Below are positions 38,841 to 49,548 of a stretch of 64,000 bases of DNA, in pieces. How positions within the stretch are numbered: the first letter of the stretch is position 1; each line of letters begins with the position of its first letter. The stretch comes from Vibrio neptunius. GTDB lineage: Bacteria; Pseudomonadota; Gammaproteobacteria; Enterobacterales; Vibrionaceae. Location: assembly GCA_019339365.1 (NCBI GenBank), contig CP079859.1, positions 1,674,001-1,738,000 on the forward strand, given 5' to 3'. The notes under the pieces were generated by a model that did no database searches, was not told the origin of the DNA, and saw only the letters and a program-made list of their open reading frames with translations. Made by a program: the position numbers and the translations under genes.

Positions 38841-39421
38841 CGACTCAATGGCGCATTCAAAACCAGAGCGAGCCTCACTTAAGAGAAGGACAGAATGCTT
38901 ATGCCATTATCGAACCACTGCTTTGGCCCGATTGGCAGGAAGCACTCGACGCTTATATCACGCCGCTTGATGCCCACGCTTTGATGGCGGGAACGCGACT
39001 ATCTTATTTGCCTAACGGCCCTTTATTGATCCCTTTGAACAAGGCTCATGAGGCGCTTCAAGCCTGCGTTGATAAAATGAGCGAATCGCCTTGTGGATGC
39101 TTGGTATGGAGCCCGATTGGGATCGCCACAGACGCACTGGTGGCCTCTTTGCGCCAGCGTCTTTTCCTCACCACAGAAAGGGGCCAAACGTTATTCCGTT
39201 ATTACGAACCCAGAACCTTGTTACCGTTAATGGCGGCGCTGAGTGATGAGGAACGACAGACCGCCTTTCCTCTGCTGTCTCACCTGCAATGGCATCATGG
39301 TGCATGGCTGAGCGTATCATTTGACGCCCCCTCAGAGTCAGTACAGCCATTAGTACCTTGGGCACTTTCGCAAGAACAACTCAGCGCGATGGAGCGCATC
39401 GCAATGGTAATCAACTCATGA
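38822..39421 (+). CDS. DUF4123 T6SS effector adaptor/chaperone (Tap/TEC type)
   Basis: This ~199-aa cytosolic protein has a DUF4123 pattern: CGCLVWSPIG, then RLFLTTERGQTLFRYYEPRTLLPLMAAL. Such adaptors load a specific effector on VgrG. ATG 38822 sits inside the corrected end of vgrG, and its own stop overlaps the effector start (ATGA). The order vgrG-adaptor-effector strongly supports the role. Confidence 0.82.
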   Translation: MSNTQLTTQWRIQNQSEPHLREGQNAYAIIEPLLWPDWQEALDAYITPLDAHALMAGTRLSYLPNGPLLIPLNKAHEALQACVDKMSESPCGCLVWSPIGIATDALVASLRQRLFLTTERGQTLFRYYEPRTLLPLMAALSDEERQTAFPLLSHLQWHHGAWLSVSFDAPSESVQPLVPWALSQEQLSAMERIAMVINS

Positions 39422-41978
39422 GCACCCAACCTTATTTAATTAAACCCGGCGATACCTTGATCGGTATCGGCATCGAGCACAATGTCGACTTTACGACCTT
39501 GTTGACGTTAAACCCACAGTATCAACCCAATCCTGACCTCATTGTCGCAGGCGAAACGCTGCAACTTCCTGTGCCACAAGAGACGAAACCTGCGGAAACA
39601 GACTTTCCCGTCGAGCCAGTCACGGCAATGTGCGTCAAGGAAAAGGGCAGTCTTACGGTGCCTCCCTTGTGTGCCGCCAAGGAGATTGAAGACGTAGTCT
39701 TTGCCACAGGTGAACCTGCGAATCATTATTACTGTTTAACCGCGGAAGCTATTGAAAAGCTAGATCAAGAAATTGAACAAACTCAAACTCTTTTTGAGTG
39801 TTACCAAGAGGTGCTCAGTGGTGCGCCTAAAGGTGATCAAGCTTGGGCTGAGATAGAAAAACACGCCGAGCAACGCCAAGCCTTATGTGAAAAGCTGATT
39901 TACGCAGGCGTACTGCCTGCGCCGAAAACCAACAACCGAGCCTCTGTAAGGGCAGAGCAACGTCGCAAAGAAAAACGAGCAAAAGAGAAGGCGCTTGAAA
40001 ACCAACGCCGCGCCAATGCGAAAGTCACTGAGATAAAAAACCGCATTCACTACATCAAAGCGTATGACCATTGGTATGGAACGCAGGATTCCACCGACAA
40101 ACTCAAAGCGCATTTGATCAATACGGTGATCCCTAACTTGGAAAGCGAGCTGGCTAAGTGGGAACCTCTCGCTAAGCTAGCGGTGAAACCTCAAACTCCT
40201 TACGTGAAGTCGGTTGACCTGGCTCGATCAGGCAAGACCAAAGAAACACGCTTGGATGGCATTGTTAACCGTTCTGGGGTGCGAGAGCTGTACTCGATTA
40301 ACCGTGGTGTGTATCTGTACATCAGAGAAGCCTTTTTTGAGCGTGAAACACGGATTCGCAACTCGTGGATGACGTTAACCAGCACCACCCGCTCTCACCA
40401 AGCGCTGACCAGAGGCGATACCGCCGCCTTAGGTAAAGCCATCGCTGATGACATCACTAAGGATGCGAGCAAAAAGTTGGTAAACCCCGACCTCAAAGCG
40501 AACCTATGGAAATGGCAAGCTCCGGGCGGGAAATTGGCGGAGTGGAAAACCACAAGCTCGCTACTGCGTAATAGTGAAGGCAACACCATGTTTGCCGTCA
40601 GTGCAGAAGCGCAGCTTTGTCGTTGGGGGATGCAAGCGGCGGTAGACGCTCAACTCAACCCATTTAACAAAGATGAGAATGGCAACGCCAATGCTCAAGT
40701 AGACTTAGGGGTCGGTGTCCAAGCGGCATTTTCGGTCTTTGAAGCGGCAGTAGGGGCTGAGCTGTTCTTACCTAGTGATGCGGGCTACACCCCTTGCCTT
40801 AGCTATAAGGACGCCAATGGTCAAGACGCCACGCATTCGTTCGGCAGCTTTAGATTTAATGCCAAAGTCAAACTTGGCTGTTTTGTTGGTGTGAACGGTC
40901 AAGCACGGCTTAGCGCTGGCAATGGGCGCCCAGAAGTCGGTGATGATGTGGGGATTCTCTTCGACCCCAGTGTCACCATGGGCAACACCAATGGTCAAAT
41001 AGGGTTTCGAGCAGGTATATTTGGCGGTGGGCAGCTAAGCGGTGAGTTTTCTGGCGGCGTTCAATGGAAAGAGCCGCCAACAGACACCACCACTTATTTT
41101 CGCTCGTTGGCGGAAGTCAGCCTGGAAGGCAACGTCTCTGTCGGCGGCGGTTATAACGCCGACTTTATTTTGCACTTAGAACGGGGGCAATTTTTCCTGA
41201 AAGTGTCAGCCAAATTGGTTTGGGGCGTCGGCGGGGGGCTGGATTTGCCATTGCCATTGATGGGCAAACGATTTGGCAACTGGCTAAAGTGGTGTGGCAA
41301 GGGTTGCAATACATCGACTACCGTCAACTCAGCAATATCGCCCCTAAAGCCTATGAATATTTGGTTGATGCTACGTATTTAGCCTTTACTGCGGTAGACA
41401 CCATTACCTCACCTGCTAATGCGCTTAAATTCGCCGTTTCTGCTGGCGAAAGCTTCATAGATGAGCTCAAAGATGTAAGGAACGAAACATTAAATCTCGA
41501 AAAAGAAGCCATTGTATTAGCCGAGCGGGTGCTGGATGACTCGACTCGCAGTGGGGTGCCCTTTAACCAGCTTCCGCCAGAAGCCGTTGGCCGTATGCTG
41601 GATACGCTAACCCGCACCTTTATCTTCAACTGGGAAGAAAAACAGGAACAAGCGATTTGCAAACTGCTGCAAGAGAGCACCTACAGTTGGCATAAGTTTG
41701 AAGAGATTTTAGCCAGAATGAACCCAACAGGTAGCAAGGTGAGCGGTGAAAAAGCCCTGTTTAACAGCATCGAACGCATTAACGCCATTCTTGATAATAA
41801 GCAGCAAGCAATGTTTAATCGCTGGGTGGCGACATTAACGGAAGTCAACTTGGCTGATAAGGTAGCACAAGCGCCCTTTGCGGTTTATCAACACAGGGAG
41901 TTTACCCAAAAACAAACCCAAATTGAGCAGCAATACGCTTCTTTATATGGCAATGTTACCTCCTACCCTTATGTCTAA
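39418..41978 (+). CDS. LysM-domain T6SS effector, likely periplasm-acting (probable sequencing frameshift)
   Basis: About 853 aa once one G is restored in G6 (41233-41238); the protein then continues from KLVWGVGGG into AGFAIAIDGQTIWQLAKVVW. Residues 1-50 are a LysM peptidoglycan-binding domain (YLIKPGDTLIGIGIEHNVDF ... PDLIVAGETLQLP). Residues ~120-240 are highly charged and helical, probably coiled coil. The centre is glycine-rich and beta-like (GVGVQAAFSVFEAAVGAELF; GQIGFRAGIFGGG). The last ~250 residues are helical with two hydrophobic stretches. I recognise no catalytic motif. It is encoded behind vgrG and a DUF4123 adaptor, and faces lipoprotein genes that fit immunity, so a cell-wall or membrane target is inferred. 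Confidence 0.65.
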
Positions 41979-42002
41979 AACCGTGGCCCTATTGGGCCAC
42001 GC
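41979..42002. terminator. Bidirectional terminator between effector and first SUMF1 gene
   Basis: CGTGGCCC-TATT-GGGCCACG (41982-42001) with A4 on the left, giving a T-run for the minus-strand gene. Confidence 0.75.
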
Positions 42003-43071
42003 TCAGTGGAGCGGCGTTGTGCTTTGCACCGCACAGCGAAAACTGTTTGTGACAGAATAATGTTCTAAAACAGGATCTTGTCCATAGCGGCCAAAAGTCT
42101 TTACCCCCCCCATCTCGCGATACTTTCTTGTTGCCATGTTTGGGCCCTTGAGGGTTGTGCTCGGGGGAATTGAGATAATAGTCCTTTTCATACCAGTCGT
42201 TTACCCATTCACTGATGCCATTACTCATCCCATAAATACCCAGCGGGTTGGCAGGCCAACGGCCAATATATTCCTCTTTACTGATACCACTGTTGACTTC
42301 GGAGGGTAGAATATCGACATACTGGTCAGTGAGAGGGTCAAAATAATACCCTCCTGCAAAAGAGAGGTAACCGTCATTGGTGGCATAATAATAGTGCTGG
42401 CCTCGACTTCTTGCCGCGTATTCCCACTGCGCTTCGGTCGGTAAATCAAACGCTAAGCCAGAGATGTCGCCTAGCCATTGGCAGTAGTCTTTGGCTTCTT
42501 GCCACGATTTAGTATACGTCGCTCTAGTATGCTTTAAATTATATTTCATCGCATTATGGTATCTGTCATCCGTGCGCTGTATTTGCTTTGCTTTCAATGG
42601 ATTAACACTAACAAACTGGCTCATTGCGGGCGGTAGCTGATGAATTTGACGCATCCACTCCATATCTAAAAAGCTGGTTTCATATTTGGAGATCGAGTAA
42701 GAATCCAAGGTGACTTTATGTAAATGTTGCGCACCAGATAAGTTAGTAGCAAAGTTAAAACACTCGGCATCAGGGGACCAATCGAGGCGAGTCTCGGTTT
42801 TACTAGGAAAATCACAATCCATTTTAAAATCGCCCATATCAAAGCTGCCACCGTCGACAAACACCATATTCTCAATCGCACGGACCACAGCTTCAGCCGC
42901 TTGTTGTTTTTGTTGCGCTGTTGCTTGCGGGTAACGGGTAGTGATGTTGGTGACAATGGTTTTGATTTGCTGCGGAGAAACCGTTTCACTAGAGAGCTGG
43001 ATACTGGAGCCAGTGTGACAGGCGACCAAGACAGGCAGTGTGCCGATTAACCCTAACCATCGGTTTTTCAT
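42003..43071 (-). CDS. SUMF1/FGE-domain lipoprotein, likely T6SS immunity protein, copy 1 (probable sequencing frameshift)
   Basis: An N-terminal lipoprotein signal with lipobox (GTLPVLVAC) places it in the envelope. A short helical region is followed by a SUMF1/formylglycine-generating-enzyme-like fold: MVFVDGGSFDMGDF, SISKYETSFLDMEW, FDLPTEAQWEYAARSRG, NPLGIYGMSNGISEWVNDWY. The end is disturbed by C8 at 42104-42111; with seven it reads FGRYGQDPVLEHYSVTNSF and stops at 42003, as in copy 2. It faces the LysM effector and is duplicated, which fits immunity. Enzymatic FGE activity is unlikely to be the role; the family often serves as a binding scaffold. Confidence 0.65.
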
Positions 43072-43201
43072 TCGATACTCCTTGTGTTTAATGCTGCTAT
43101 TTTACGCAAAAACATGCTGAGAAAACAGTTGCAAAAACACCATAAGCCCAGTGATAACGCAGGAATTTTGTCACCAAGCTTTACGCTTACCTTTATGGCT
43201 A

Positions 43202-43226
43202 AAACCGTGGCCCTATTGGGCCACGC
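43202..43226 (-). terminator. Second copy of the SUMF1 gene terminator
   Basis: CGTGGCCC-TATT-GGGCCACG at 43206-43225, duplicated from 41982-42001 together with flanking bases. Confidence 0.7.
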
Positions 43227-44303
43227 TCAGTGGAGCGGCGTTGTGCTTTGTACCGCGCAGCGAAAACTGTTTGTGACAGAGTAATGTTCCAAAACAAGAT
43301 CCTCTGCATATCGGCCAAATGTCATGCCATTACTTGCGCTATCTCGCATTACTTTTTGTGTCCCTGAACTTGGCCCTTGAGGGTTGTGCTCGGGGGAATT
43401 GAGATAGTAGTCTTTTGCGTACCAATCATTTACCCACTCCTTAATTCCATTGCTCATCCCATAAATACCCAGTGGGTTGGCAGGCCAACGGCCAATATAT
43501 TCCTCTTGACTGATGTCACTGTTGACTTCGGAGGGTAGAATATCAACATACTGGTCAGTGAGAGGATCAAAATAATACCCTCCTGCCAGAGAGCGGTAAC
43601 CGTCATTGGTGGCGTAGTAATAGTGCTGGCCTCGACTTCTTGCCGCGTATTCCCACTGCGCTTCGGTCGGTAAATCAAACGCTAAGCCAGAGATGTCGCC
43701 TAGCCATTGGCAGTAGTCTTTGGCTTCTTGCCACGATTTAGTATACGTCGCTCTAGTATGCTTTAAATTATATTTCATCGCATTATGGTATCTGTCATCC
43801 GTACGTTTCATTGGTCTAGCTTGCATCGGGATCATACTGACATAGTAGGTCATGGCGGGCGGTAGCTGATTAATTTGCCGCATCCATTCCATATCTAAAA
43901 AGCTGGTTTCATATTTGGAGATCGAGTAAGAATCCAAGGTGATTTTATGTAAGTATTGAGCGCCGAACATACTGCTCGCAAAATGACTAAGACATTCGGC
44001 ATCAGGGGACCAATCGAGGCGATTCTCGGTTTTACTAGGAAAATCACAATCCATTTTAAAATCGCCCATATCAAAGCTGCCACCGTCGACAAACACCATA
44101 TTTTCAATCGCACGGACCACAGCTTCAGCCGCTTGTTGTTTTTGTTGTGCTGTTGCTTGCGGGTAACGGGTAGTGATATTGGTGACAATGGTTTTGATTT
44201 GCTGCGGAGAAACCGTTTCACTAGAGAGCTGGATACTGGAGCCAGTGTGACAGGCGACCAAGACAGGCAGTGTGCCGATTAACCCTAACCATCGGTTTTT
44301 CAT
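43227..44303 (-). CDS. SUMF1/FGE-domain lipoprotein, likely T6SS immunity protein, copy 2
   Basis: An intact 358-aa tandem duplicate of the gene at 42003-43071. Signal, lipobox and most of the fold are nearly identical. Differences cluster in three patches: ECLSHFASSMFGAQYLHK; MTYYVSMIPMQARPMKRT; and the late loop SSGTQKVMRDSASNGM. Flanking promoter bases (TTCGATACTCCTTGTGTTTAATGC) and the terminator are duplicated as well. The two copies may protect against different effector variants. Confidence 0.65.
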   Translation of the reverse strand: MKNRWLGLIGTLPVLVACHTGSSIQLSSETVSPQQIKTIVTNITTRYPQATAQQKQQAAEAVVRAIENMVFVDGGSFDMGDFKMDCDFPSKTENRLDWSPDAECLSHFASSMFGAQYLHKITLDSYSISKYETSFLDMEWMRQINQLPPAMTYYVSMIPMQARPMKRTDDRYHNAMKYNLKHTRATYTKSWQEAKDYCQWLGDISGLAFDLPTEAQWEYAARSRGQHYYYATNDGYRSLAGGYYFDPLTDQYVDILPSEVNSDISQEEYIGRWPANPLGIYGMSNGIKEWVNDWYAKDYYLNSPEHNPQGPSSGTQKVMRDSASNGMTFGRYAEDLVLEHYSVTNSFRCAVQSTTPLH

Positions 44304-44626
44304 TCGATACTCCTTGTGTTTAATGCGCCTATTTTACCCATAAGCAGGCTGCCTTTCAGGGGGCGACTATCAGTACCCTGTTAGAGATAGGCTGCAATCC
44401 CGTCGCTTACCCCTAATTTCTCACCCAACAGCCCAATTACCGAGTCTTCCAAGTCAATAAAATAGCCCGATATATAACGCGGGTAGGACGACCTAATTTT
44501 GAGGATTAGCGAATTTTTCACATCGGGTGTGCCGCTAATTGCTTGACATATATTGCTTTATCAAGTCGATATCTTTAGGTGGTGCGTTTTGATTTTTATC
44601 ATATTCATTTTCTAAGTGAGAAATCA
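44304..44626. other. Gene-free region between SUMF1 copy 2 and the unknown 548-aa gene
   Basis: About 320 bases holding two divergent promoters. A TTGACA at 44543-44548 is the clearest promoter-like element, but its -10 partner is weak. Confidence 0.35.
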
Positions 44627-46272
44627 ATGAGCAATAAAGACTTAACTGACATCGTTTCACAGCCAGATATCACGCAGTACAAAAACAATCTGGTCTTAAG
44701 GCTTTTGAATTCGAAAAGGCCTTTTGTGCATTACCCACCCAGTGCCAGAGGGGATATGAATGCCTACAAATACGTTGCCTTTAAAGAGGAAATGGCGCGA
44801 CCGATTACGGTATTTGAATATTTTGATTCTCCTCGAGAAGGGTCTGAGCAGGAAGAATTCAATCGAAATATCCCGGCAATCAATCAGCACATCAGAGATC
44901 TTGGTTTACTCAAAGAGGGGCGGGACTATGTTTGGTTGACCACCAAGGATGTCAACGAAGTAAAAAGCACGCGGATAAAGTCCATCATTACCAAGAGTAT
45001 GACAACAACACTTATGACCGCGATATCCGCCGACAAGCGTTGCTATTCTATCAAGACAAAATCGCCAATGATCCGAGTGTCGGACAATATCTCGCCTCGA
45101 AACACATTGGGCCGGTTAGGAATAGAGAAAAGTGCCTGGTGCTATTTAACATTAATCGGCGAGCCAAAAGTGAGGTTTGGGATCCGAGAAATGAAAGGCA
45201 CAGCACTTACATGCAAGCCTTTAAAGACATTGTCGAAATCATCAATGCAATGAATGCAAAAAAGCAGTTACCTATGCATGATATTGGTTTCGTGGGCAGC
45301 AAATTAACGCCAGATGAGGTCACTGAGTGGCGGGACTATTGCGAAGCTGTGGGAACCAATTTGATTGATCTGACCGATGTGATGGATGCGCCTCATGGTT
45401 TGAATCGTACTCAGCAAAGGTGCGTACATGTTGCGTTAGCGGATAACTACAAAAGTACCCTCTATTTTGGTCATCAATCTGGCGTTAATGAAGACGCGAA
45501 CATCCTGCCCAGAACCAACGTGCTCAGCTTAAGTGAGTATCTCCACCTTGGGCAAATTGGCATTAGTCGGGTTGAAGCACGGTCTCAGTTGGATCCTGAG
45601 TATCAAAACGAATTGGGCATGGGTGGGGCATACAGCGCTTTTGGCAATTTTTACAGTTTGCGTAACTGTGAATTTCTGACTTCTGACGGCGTGCTAGCGG
45701 CAATCCAGCTCAAATTGGCTATGCACAAAGACAATCATATTTCTCTTGAAGCGGTATGGGATGACGTTTTAGGGCGCTATGCTTGGGAGTCAGAGGTGCC
45801 TCATGTCCCTAAGAAGACGTTGGATAAGTCAGAGCCTTACGTTGTGTTTTGCAACAAGTATTATTATATCGATGACATAGAGATATCCGATGATCAGGCG
45901 GTAAAAAGGTTACTCAATCGAATCTTTGTCAGTGCTGGAGTAGATGAGACCAAGTTCTGGGACAAGGTGGAAGATAAGGAAGCCAAAAGGGCCTATATTG
46001 AGGCGGCAGAACTATTGGTACGCCGAAAGCTGAAACACCAGCCTCAATTCACTGAACAAACGCGGGCATGGTTGACTGACATCCTTGAGCAATTGTTTGA
46101 GAGACATGATAGTGGGTCGCCACTTTCCATCCATAAAAATAGGCTTGAAGCGCAAAACGCAGGACGCGTCATGTATACCTTGGGAGCCAATCAAGTAAAA
46201 CACCGCGCCATTAAAGATACGTCGTGGAGTGACTTTTGGAATTTAGTCGATACGCAATCCGAGCAAGACTAA
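44627..46272 (+). CDS. Uncharacterised 548-aa protein (probable sequencing frameshift)
   Basis: Starts at ATG 44627 (MSNKDLTDIVSQPDITQY). The frame breaks near 44993-44997; one added G yields SIITKEYDNNTYDRDIRRQ and an open frame to 46272. I do not recognise the family. The protein is soluble and has no signal peptide. It contains VLFNINRRAKSEVWDPRNER, a Rossmann-like GFVGSKLTPDEVTEWRDYC, and a glycine-rich stretch NELGMGGAYSAFGNFYSLRN. It has a C-terminal helical charged tail. The middle hints at a glycosyltransferase-like GT-B layout, but this is a weak impression. It stands between the T6SS module and the conserved xthA, so it may be an accessory gene. Confidence 0.5.
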
Positions 46273-46319
46273 AAACCACTGAAAGTGCATCTATCTAATA
46301 GGTTAGGTTTGGGCATAGT

Positions 46320-46350
46320 CAAAGGGGCGACACAACACGTCACCCCTTTA
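46320..46350. terminator. Terminator between the 548-aa gene and xthA
   Basis: AAAGGGG-C-GAC and GTC-A-CCCCTTT form a hairpin with one mismatch around ACAACAC, between convergent genes. Confidence 0.6.
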
Positions 46351-46366
46351 GCTTGTTGTGTTTTGG

Positions 46367-47173
46367 TTATTTAAACGTCGCCCAAATCGGGGCGTGGTCC
46401 GACGGCTTTTCGATACCGCGCAGTTCGTAGTCGATGTCTGATTCGATACATTTCTCAGCAAGCTTTGGTGTCGCCAGTACTACGTCAATACGTAGCCCAC
46501 GGTTGTCATCAAAACCGCGTGAGCGATAGTCAAACCAAGAGAAACGATCCTCAACCTGTGGGTGAAGCTGGCGGAAGGTATCGACAAATCCCCAGTCGAT
46601 CAATGTTTTCAACCATTGGCGCTCTTCTGGTTGGAAAGAGCATTTGCCTGTTTTTAACCAGCGTTTGCGGTTGGGTTCGCCGATACCGATATCAGCATCT
46701 ATTGGGCTGATGTTGATGTCGCCCATCACGATAAGCTGCTCGTCATTGTTATGATGATCATTTAGGTAAGTCATCAAGTCTTGGTAGAACTGGCGCTTGT
46801 ATGGGTACTTGGTCTCGTGGCTGATGTTGTCGCCCTGAGGAAAGTAGCCGTTAAGCACGGTGACTTTCTCGCCGTTGTCGTCTTCAAACGTCGCCATGAT
46901 CATACGTTTTTGATGATCTTCGTTGTCGGTTGGAAAGCCTTTCTGAACAGAAAGCGGTGCTTTCTTACATAGCATGGCGACACCGTAGTGGGCTTTTTGA
47001 CCATGGAAGTAGACTTTGTAGCCCATCGCTTCAACGTCTTCGACCGGGAAGGCTTCATCGTGCACTTTGATTTCTTGAAGGCCGATCACATCAGGTTGGT
47101 GTTTGTCGATGACCGCTTGCAGTTGATGCAAGCGTGCGCGCAGACCATTGATGTTAAAGCTGATCACTTTCAT
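46367..47173 (-). CDS. xthA: Exodeoxyribonuclease III
   Basis: This 268-aa Mg-dependent AP endonuclease/3'-5' exonuclease of base-excision repair has an intact frame. Motifs are [21 protein letters not shown] with the metal-binding Glu, [30 protein letters not shown] and the catalytic SDHAPIW near the end. It is a single gene with its promoter toward the divergent chemoreceptor. Confidence 0.95.
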   Translation of the reverse strand: MKVISFNINGLRARLHQLQAVIDKHQPDVIGLQEIKVHDEAFPVEDVEAMGYKVYFHGQKAHYGVAMLCKKAPLSVQKGFPTDNEDHQKRMIMATFEDDNGEKVTVLNGYFPQGDNISHETKYPYKRQFYQDLMTYLNDHHNNDEQLIVMGDINISPIDADIGIGEPNRKRWLKTGKCSFQPEERQWLKTLIDWGFVDTFRQLHPQVEDRFSWFDYRSRGFDDNRGLRIDVVLATPKLAEKCIESDIDYELRGIEKPSDHAPIWATFK

Positions 47174-47396
47174 TTTTATTCCTTGTTATTGAAATAATTC
47201 AACCAATTGAAATTTCCCCAGATATTACCACTTTCTTGAGTCACTACCTAAAGTTAACACTTGGTGTATTGGCATTAACATATTTGTAAACTTTCGATTG
47301 ATAAATGATTGCAATATGTTGTAATTGGTCTCGAAATGTAGAATTTGGCCTTCGTTTTTGATGCGATATGAATGAGTTTGCTCATAAGGATGTACT

Positions 47397-49514
47397 ATGC
47401 GAACCCTTTCCGTTCAATGGAAAATAACCCTTCTCGCAGGTTGTTGCCTGCTTATCACTTCTTTATCCCTGATCGGATTTTCTGTCTACAACGCAGTGAC
47501 TAACCAACAACAGATTAAGGCACAAAGTGCTGAGTCTGTGATCAATAAGTCTGAGCAACTGCTTGAAACACGAGCTCAGCTCAATGCCACTGAGGTCGCT
47601 GAGTATCTCAATGAGGCTTTGTATCGAGCAGAAATGTTGGCCTCTAATGCGCTGTTTCTGAAAACCAATACGGAAGAAAATTTTGGTGACAGTGAGGAGT
47701 TACGTACCGCTTTAGATGAGATGGTACGCAGGTCGGTACTGAGTTTTGATTCGATTCATGGCGCTTATCTGGTGTTTAGACCAAACATGTTGGATGGCGA
47801 AGACAGCAACTATGTTGATGCGGAATATGTTGGCTCAAACGAAAGAGGGCAGTTTGCCCCTTATTGGGTTACTGCTCAAAATGGCGAGAACGTGGTGTCT
47901 AACGTATTGAGCCAAGCTGACCTAGACGCGACTCAAAATAGCGAGCGTTTTTTCTGTCCACTCTCGAGCGGTGGCTCCTGTGTGAGTACACCCCGTTTGA
48001 TCAATCAGGATGGTGGGCAAGTGCTCGCAACGTCGATATCGGTTCCGATCATGATCGATGATACTGTGATTGGTTTTTTTGGTATTGATCTACGCTTGGA
48101 TGCGATGGCTAATATTGTCGCCGAGTCGGACAATCAGCTCTTTAATGGCAACGGCCATGTCAATATTATCAGTTTAGATGGCTCGTTGATCGCCAGTGAC
48201 GAGCCTTCTGCTGCCATTGGGCAGTCGTTCAGTAGCAGTACCTTGTCGGGTGATCAGCTGACGGATCTTCTTTTCGGCCAAGAGGTTCAAACCCAGTGGA
48301 GCAGTAATGGGCAGTGGTTGAGCGTATTTGCGCCTATTATGGTGGCCAATCAGACTTGGGGTGTCCTGTTTGATATGCCAAGAAGCAGTGTGTTGGCCGA
48401 TGCTGAAATGCTTGATCAGACGATCAGCCATCAAGTGGAGTCTAGCGTAAAAACAGAATTGTTTGCCGGTGTGGTATTGGTCATTCTAGGGCTAGCGACG
48501 ATTGCTTTGCTGGCATCTCGTTTGGTTAAGCCGATCCGTGAAGTGGTGGCAAGATTGGATGACATTGCTTCTGGTGAGGGGGATTTAACGCAGCGTTTGG
48601 AGGTTAAATCTCAAGATGAGATTGGTCATCTTGCGATCGGGTTTAACCAGTTTTTAGATAAGCTGCAATCCATTATTAGTGATGTTGTCGAAACGACGTT
48701 GCAAATTGGTACCACGACTGAGCAATCCCACGTTGCCGCGCAGCAAACCCGTTCAAGCAGTGATGCTCAGTTCAAAGAGGTGGATTTGGTTGCCACGGCC
48801 TCTGAAGAGATGACACAAACGGCAGGCCTGGTTGTTCAAAATGCAGAAATTGCCGTAAGTGAAGCGGAAAAAGCTAATCTAGCGGCTGACTCAGGTAAGA
48901 AGGTGATTGAGCAATCTCAAACCGAGATGGTTCGTTTGGTTGAGAGAATGACGGCGGCGGTCCCTGTGGTGGAAGAGTTGGCGAAAAACAACGCCAATAT
49001 CACTGAGATCCTGACGGTCATTGAAGGCATTTCAGAACAAACGAATCTACTGGCGTTAAACGCAGCCATTGAAGCGGCGCGAGCGGGTGAACAAGGGCGT
49101 GGCTTTGCTGTCGTCGCCGATGAGGTTCGCAGTCTAGCCAGTCGTACACAGTCTTCGGTTGGTGAGATTCGTCAGGTGATTGAGAGTGTTCAGCAAGGCA
49201 CGCAAGATGTGGTGGATGCTATTCAGGATGGTAATAACCTTGCCAACGATTCTGCGCAGCAAGTGGAAAGAGCGGTCTCACAACTGAACCAGATCTTTGA
49301 GGCGATTGCCTCTATTAATGATATGAACTCACAAATAGTGAAAGCCGCGGAAGAACAGCAGTCTGTCTCAGGAGAAGTCAATCAGAGTGTCAGTAACATC
49401 CGTGATCTGAGCGCCCAGATCTTATCTCAAGCAGAAGAGTCTGAAACGGTCAGCACACAAATCGGTACACTTTCACAAAGGCAGCAGCAACTGGTCAGTC
49501 AATTTAAAGTGTAA
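47397..49514 (+). CDS. Methyl-accepting chemotaxis protein with dCache-type sensor
   Basis: A 705-aa chemoreceptor with transmembrane helices near 11-33 and 350-375. The ~315-residue periplasmic region looks like a double Cache domain ([29 protein letters not shown]). A HAMP domain follows ([20 protein letters not shown]) and then a long coiled-coil signalling domain. Its highly conserved tip is [20 protein letters not shown] and [12 protein letters not shown]. It should relay attractant binding to CheA/CheW. There is no pentapeptide CheR tether at the C-terminus (ends VSQFKV). Ligand unknown; dCache receptors often bind amino acids. Confidence 0.92.
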   Translation: MRTLSVQWKITLLAGCCLLITSLSLIGFSVYNAVTNQQQIKAQSAESVINKSEQLLETRAQLNATEVAEYLNEALYRAEMLASNALFLKTNTEENFGDSEELRTALDEMVRRSVLSFDSIHGAYLVFRPNMLDGEDSNYVDAEYVGSNERGQFAPYWVTAQNGENVVSNVLSQADLDATQNSERFFCPLSSGGSCVSTPRLINQDGGQVLATSISVPIMIDDTVIGFFGIDLRLDAMANIVAESDNQLFNGNGHVNIISLDGSLIASDEPSAAIGQSFSSSTLSGDQLTDLLFGQEVQTQWSSNGQWLSVFAPIMVANQTWGVLFDMPRSSVLADAEMLDQTISHQVESSVKTELFAGVVLVILGLATIALLASRLVKPIREVVARLDDIASGEGDLTQRLEVKSQDEIGHLAIGFNQFLDKLQSIISDVVETTLQIGTTTEQSHVAAQQTRSSSDAQFKEVDLVATASEEMTQTAGLVVQNAEIAVSEAEKANLAADSGKKVIEQSQTEMVRLVERMTAAVPVVEELAKNNANITEILTVIEGISEQTNLLALNAAIEAARAGEQGRGFAVVADEVRSLASRTQSSVGEIRQVIESVQQGTQDVVDAIQDGNNLANDSAQQVERAVSQLNQIFEAIASINDMNSQIVKAAEEQQSVSGEVNQSVSNIRDLSAQILSQAEESETVSTQIGTLSQRQQQLVSQFKV

Positions 49515-49517
49515 CGT

Positions 49518-49543
49518 AAAGGGCCTCTTAATGAGGCCCTTTT
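49518..49543. terminator. Terminator between the chemoreceptor and roxA
   Basis: AAAGGGCCTC and GAGGCCCTTT around TTAAT, with T-runs on both strands, between convergent genes. Confidence 0.85.
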
Positions 49544-49548
49544 GCTGA

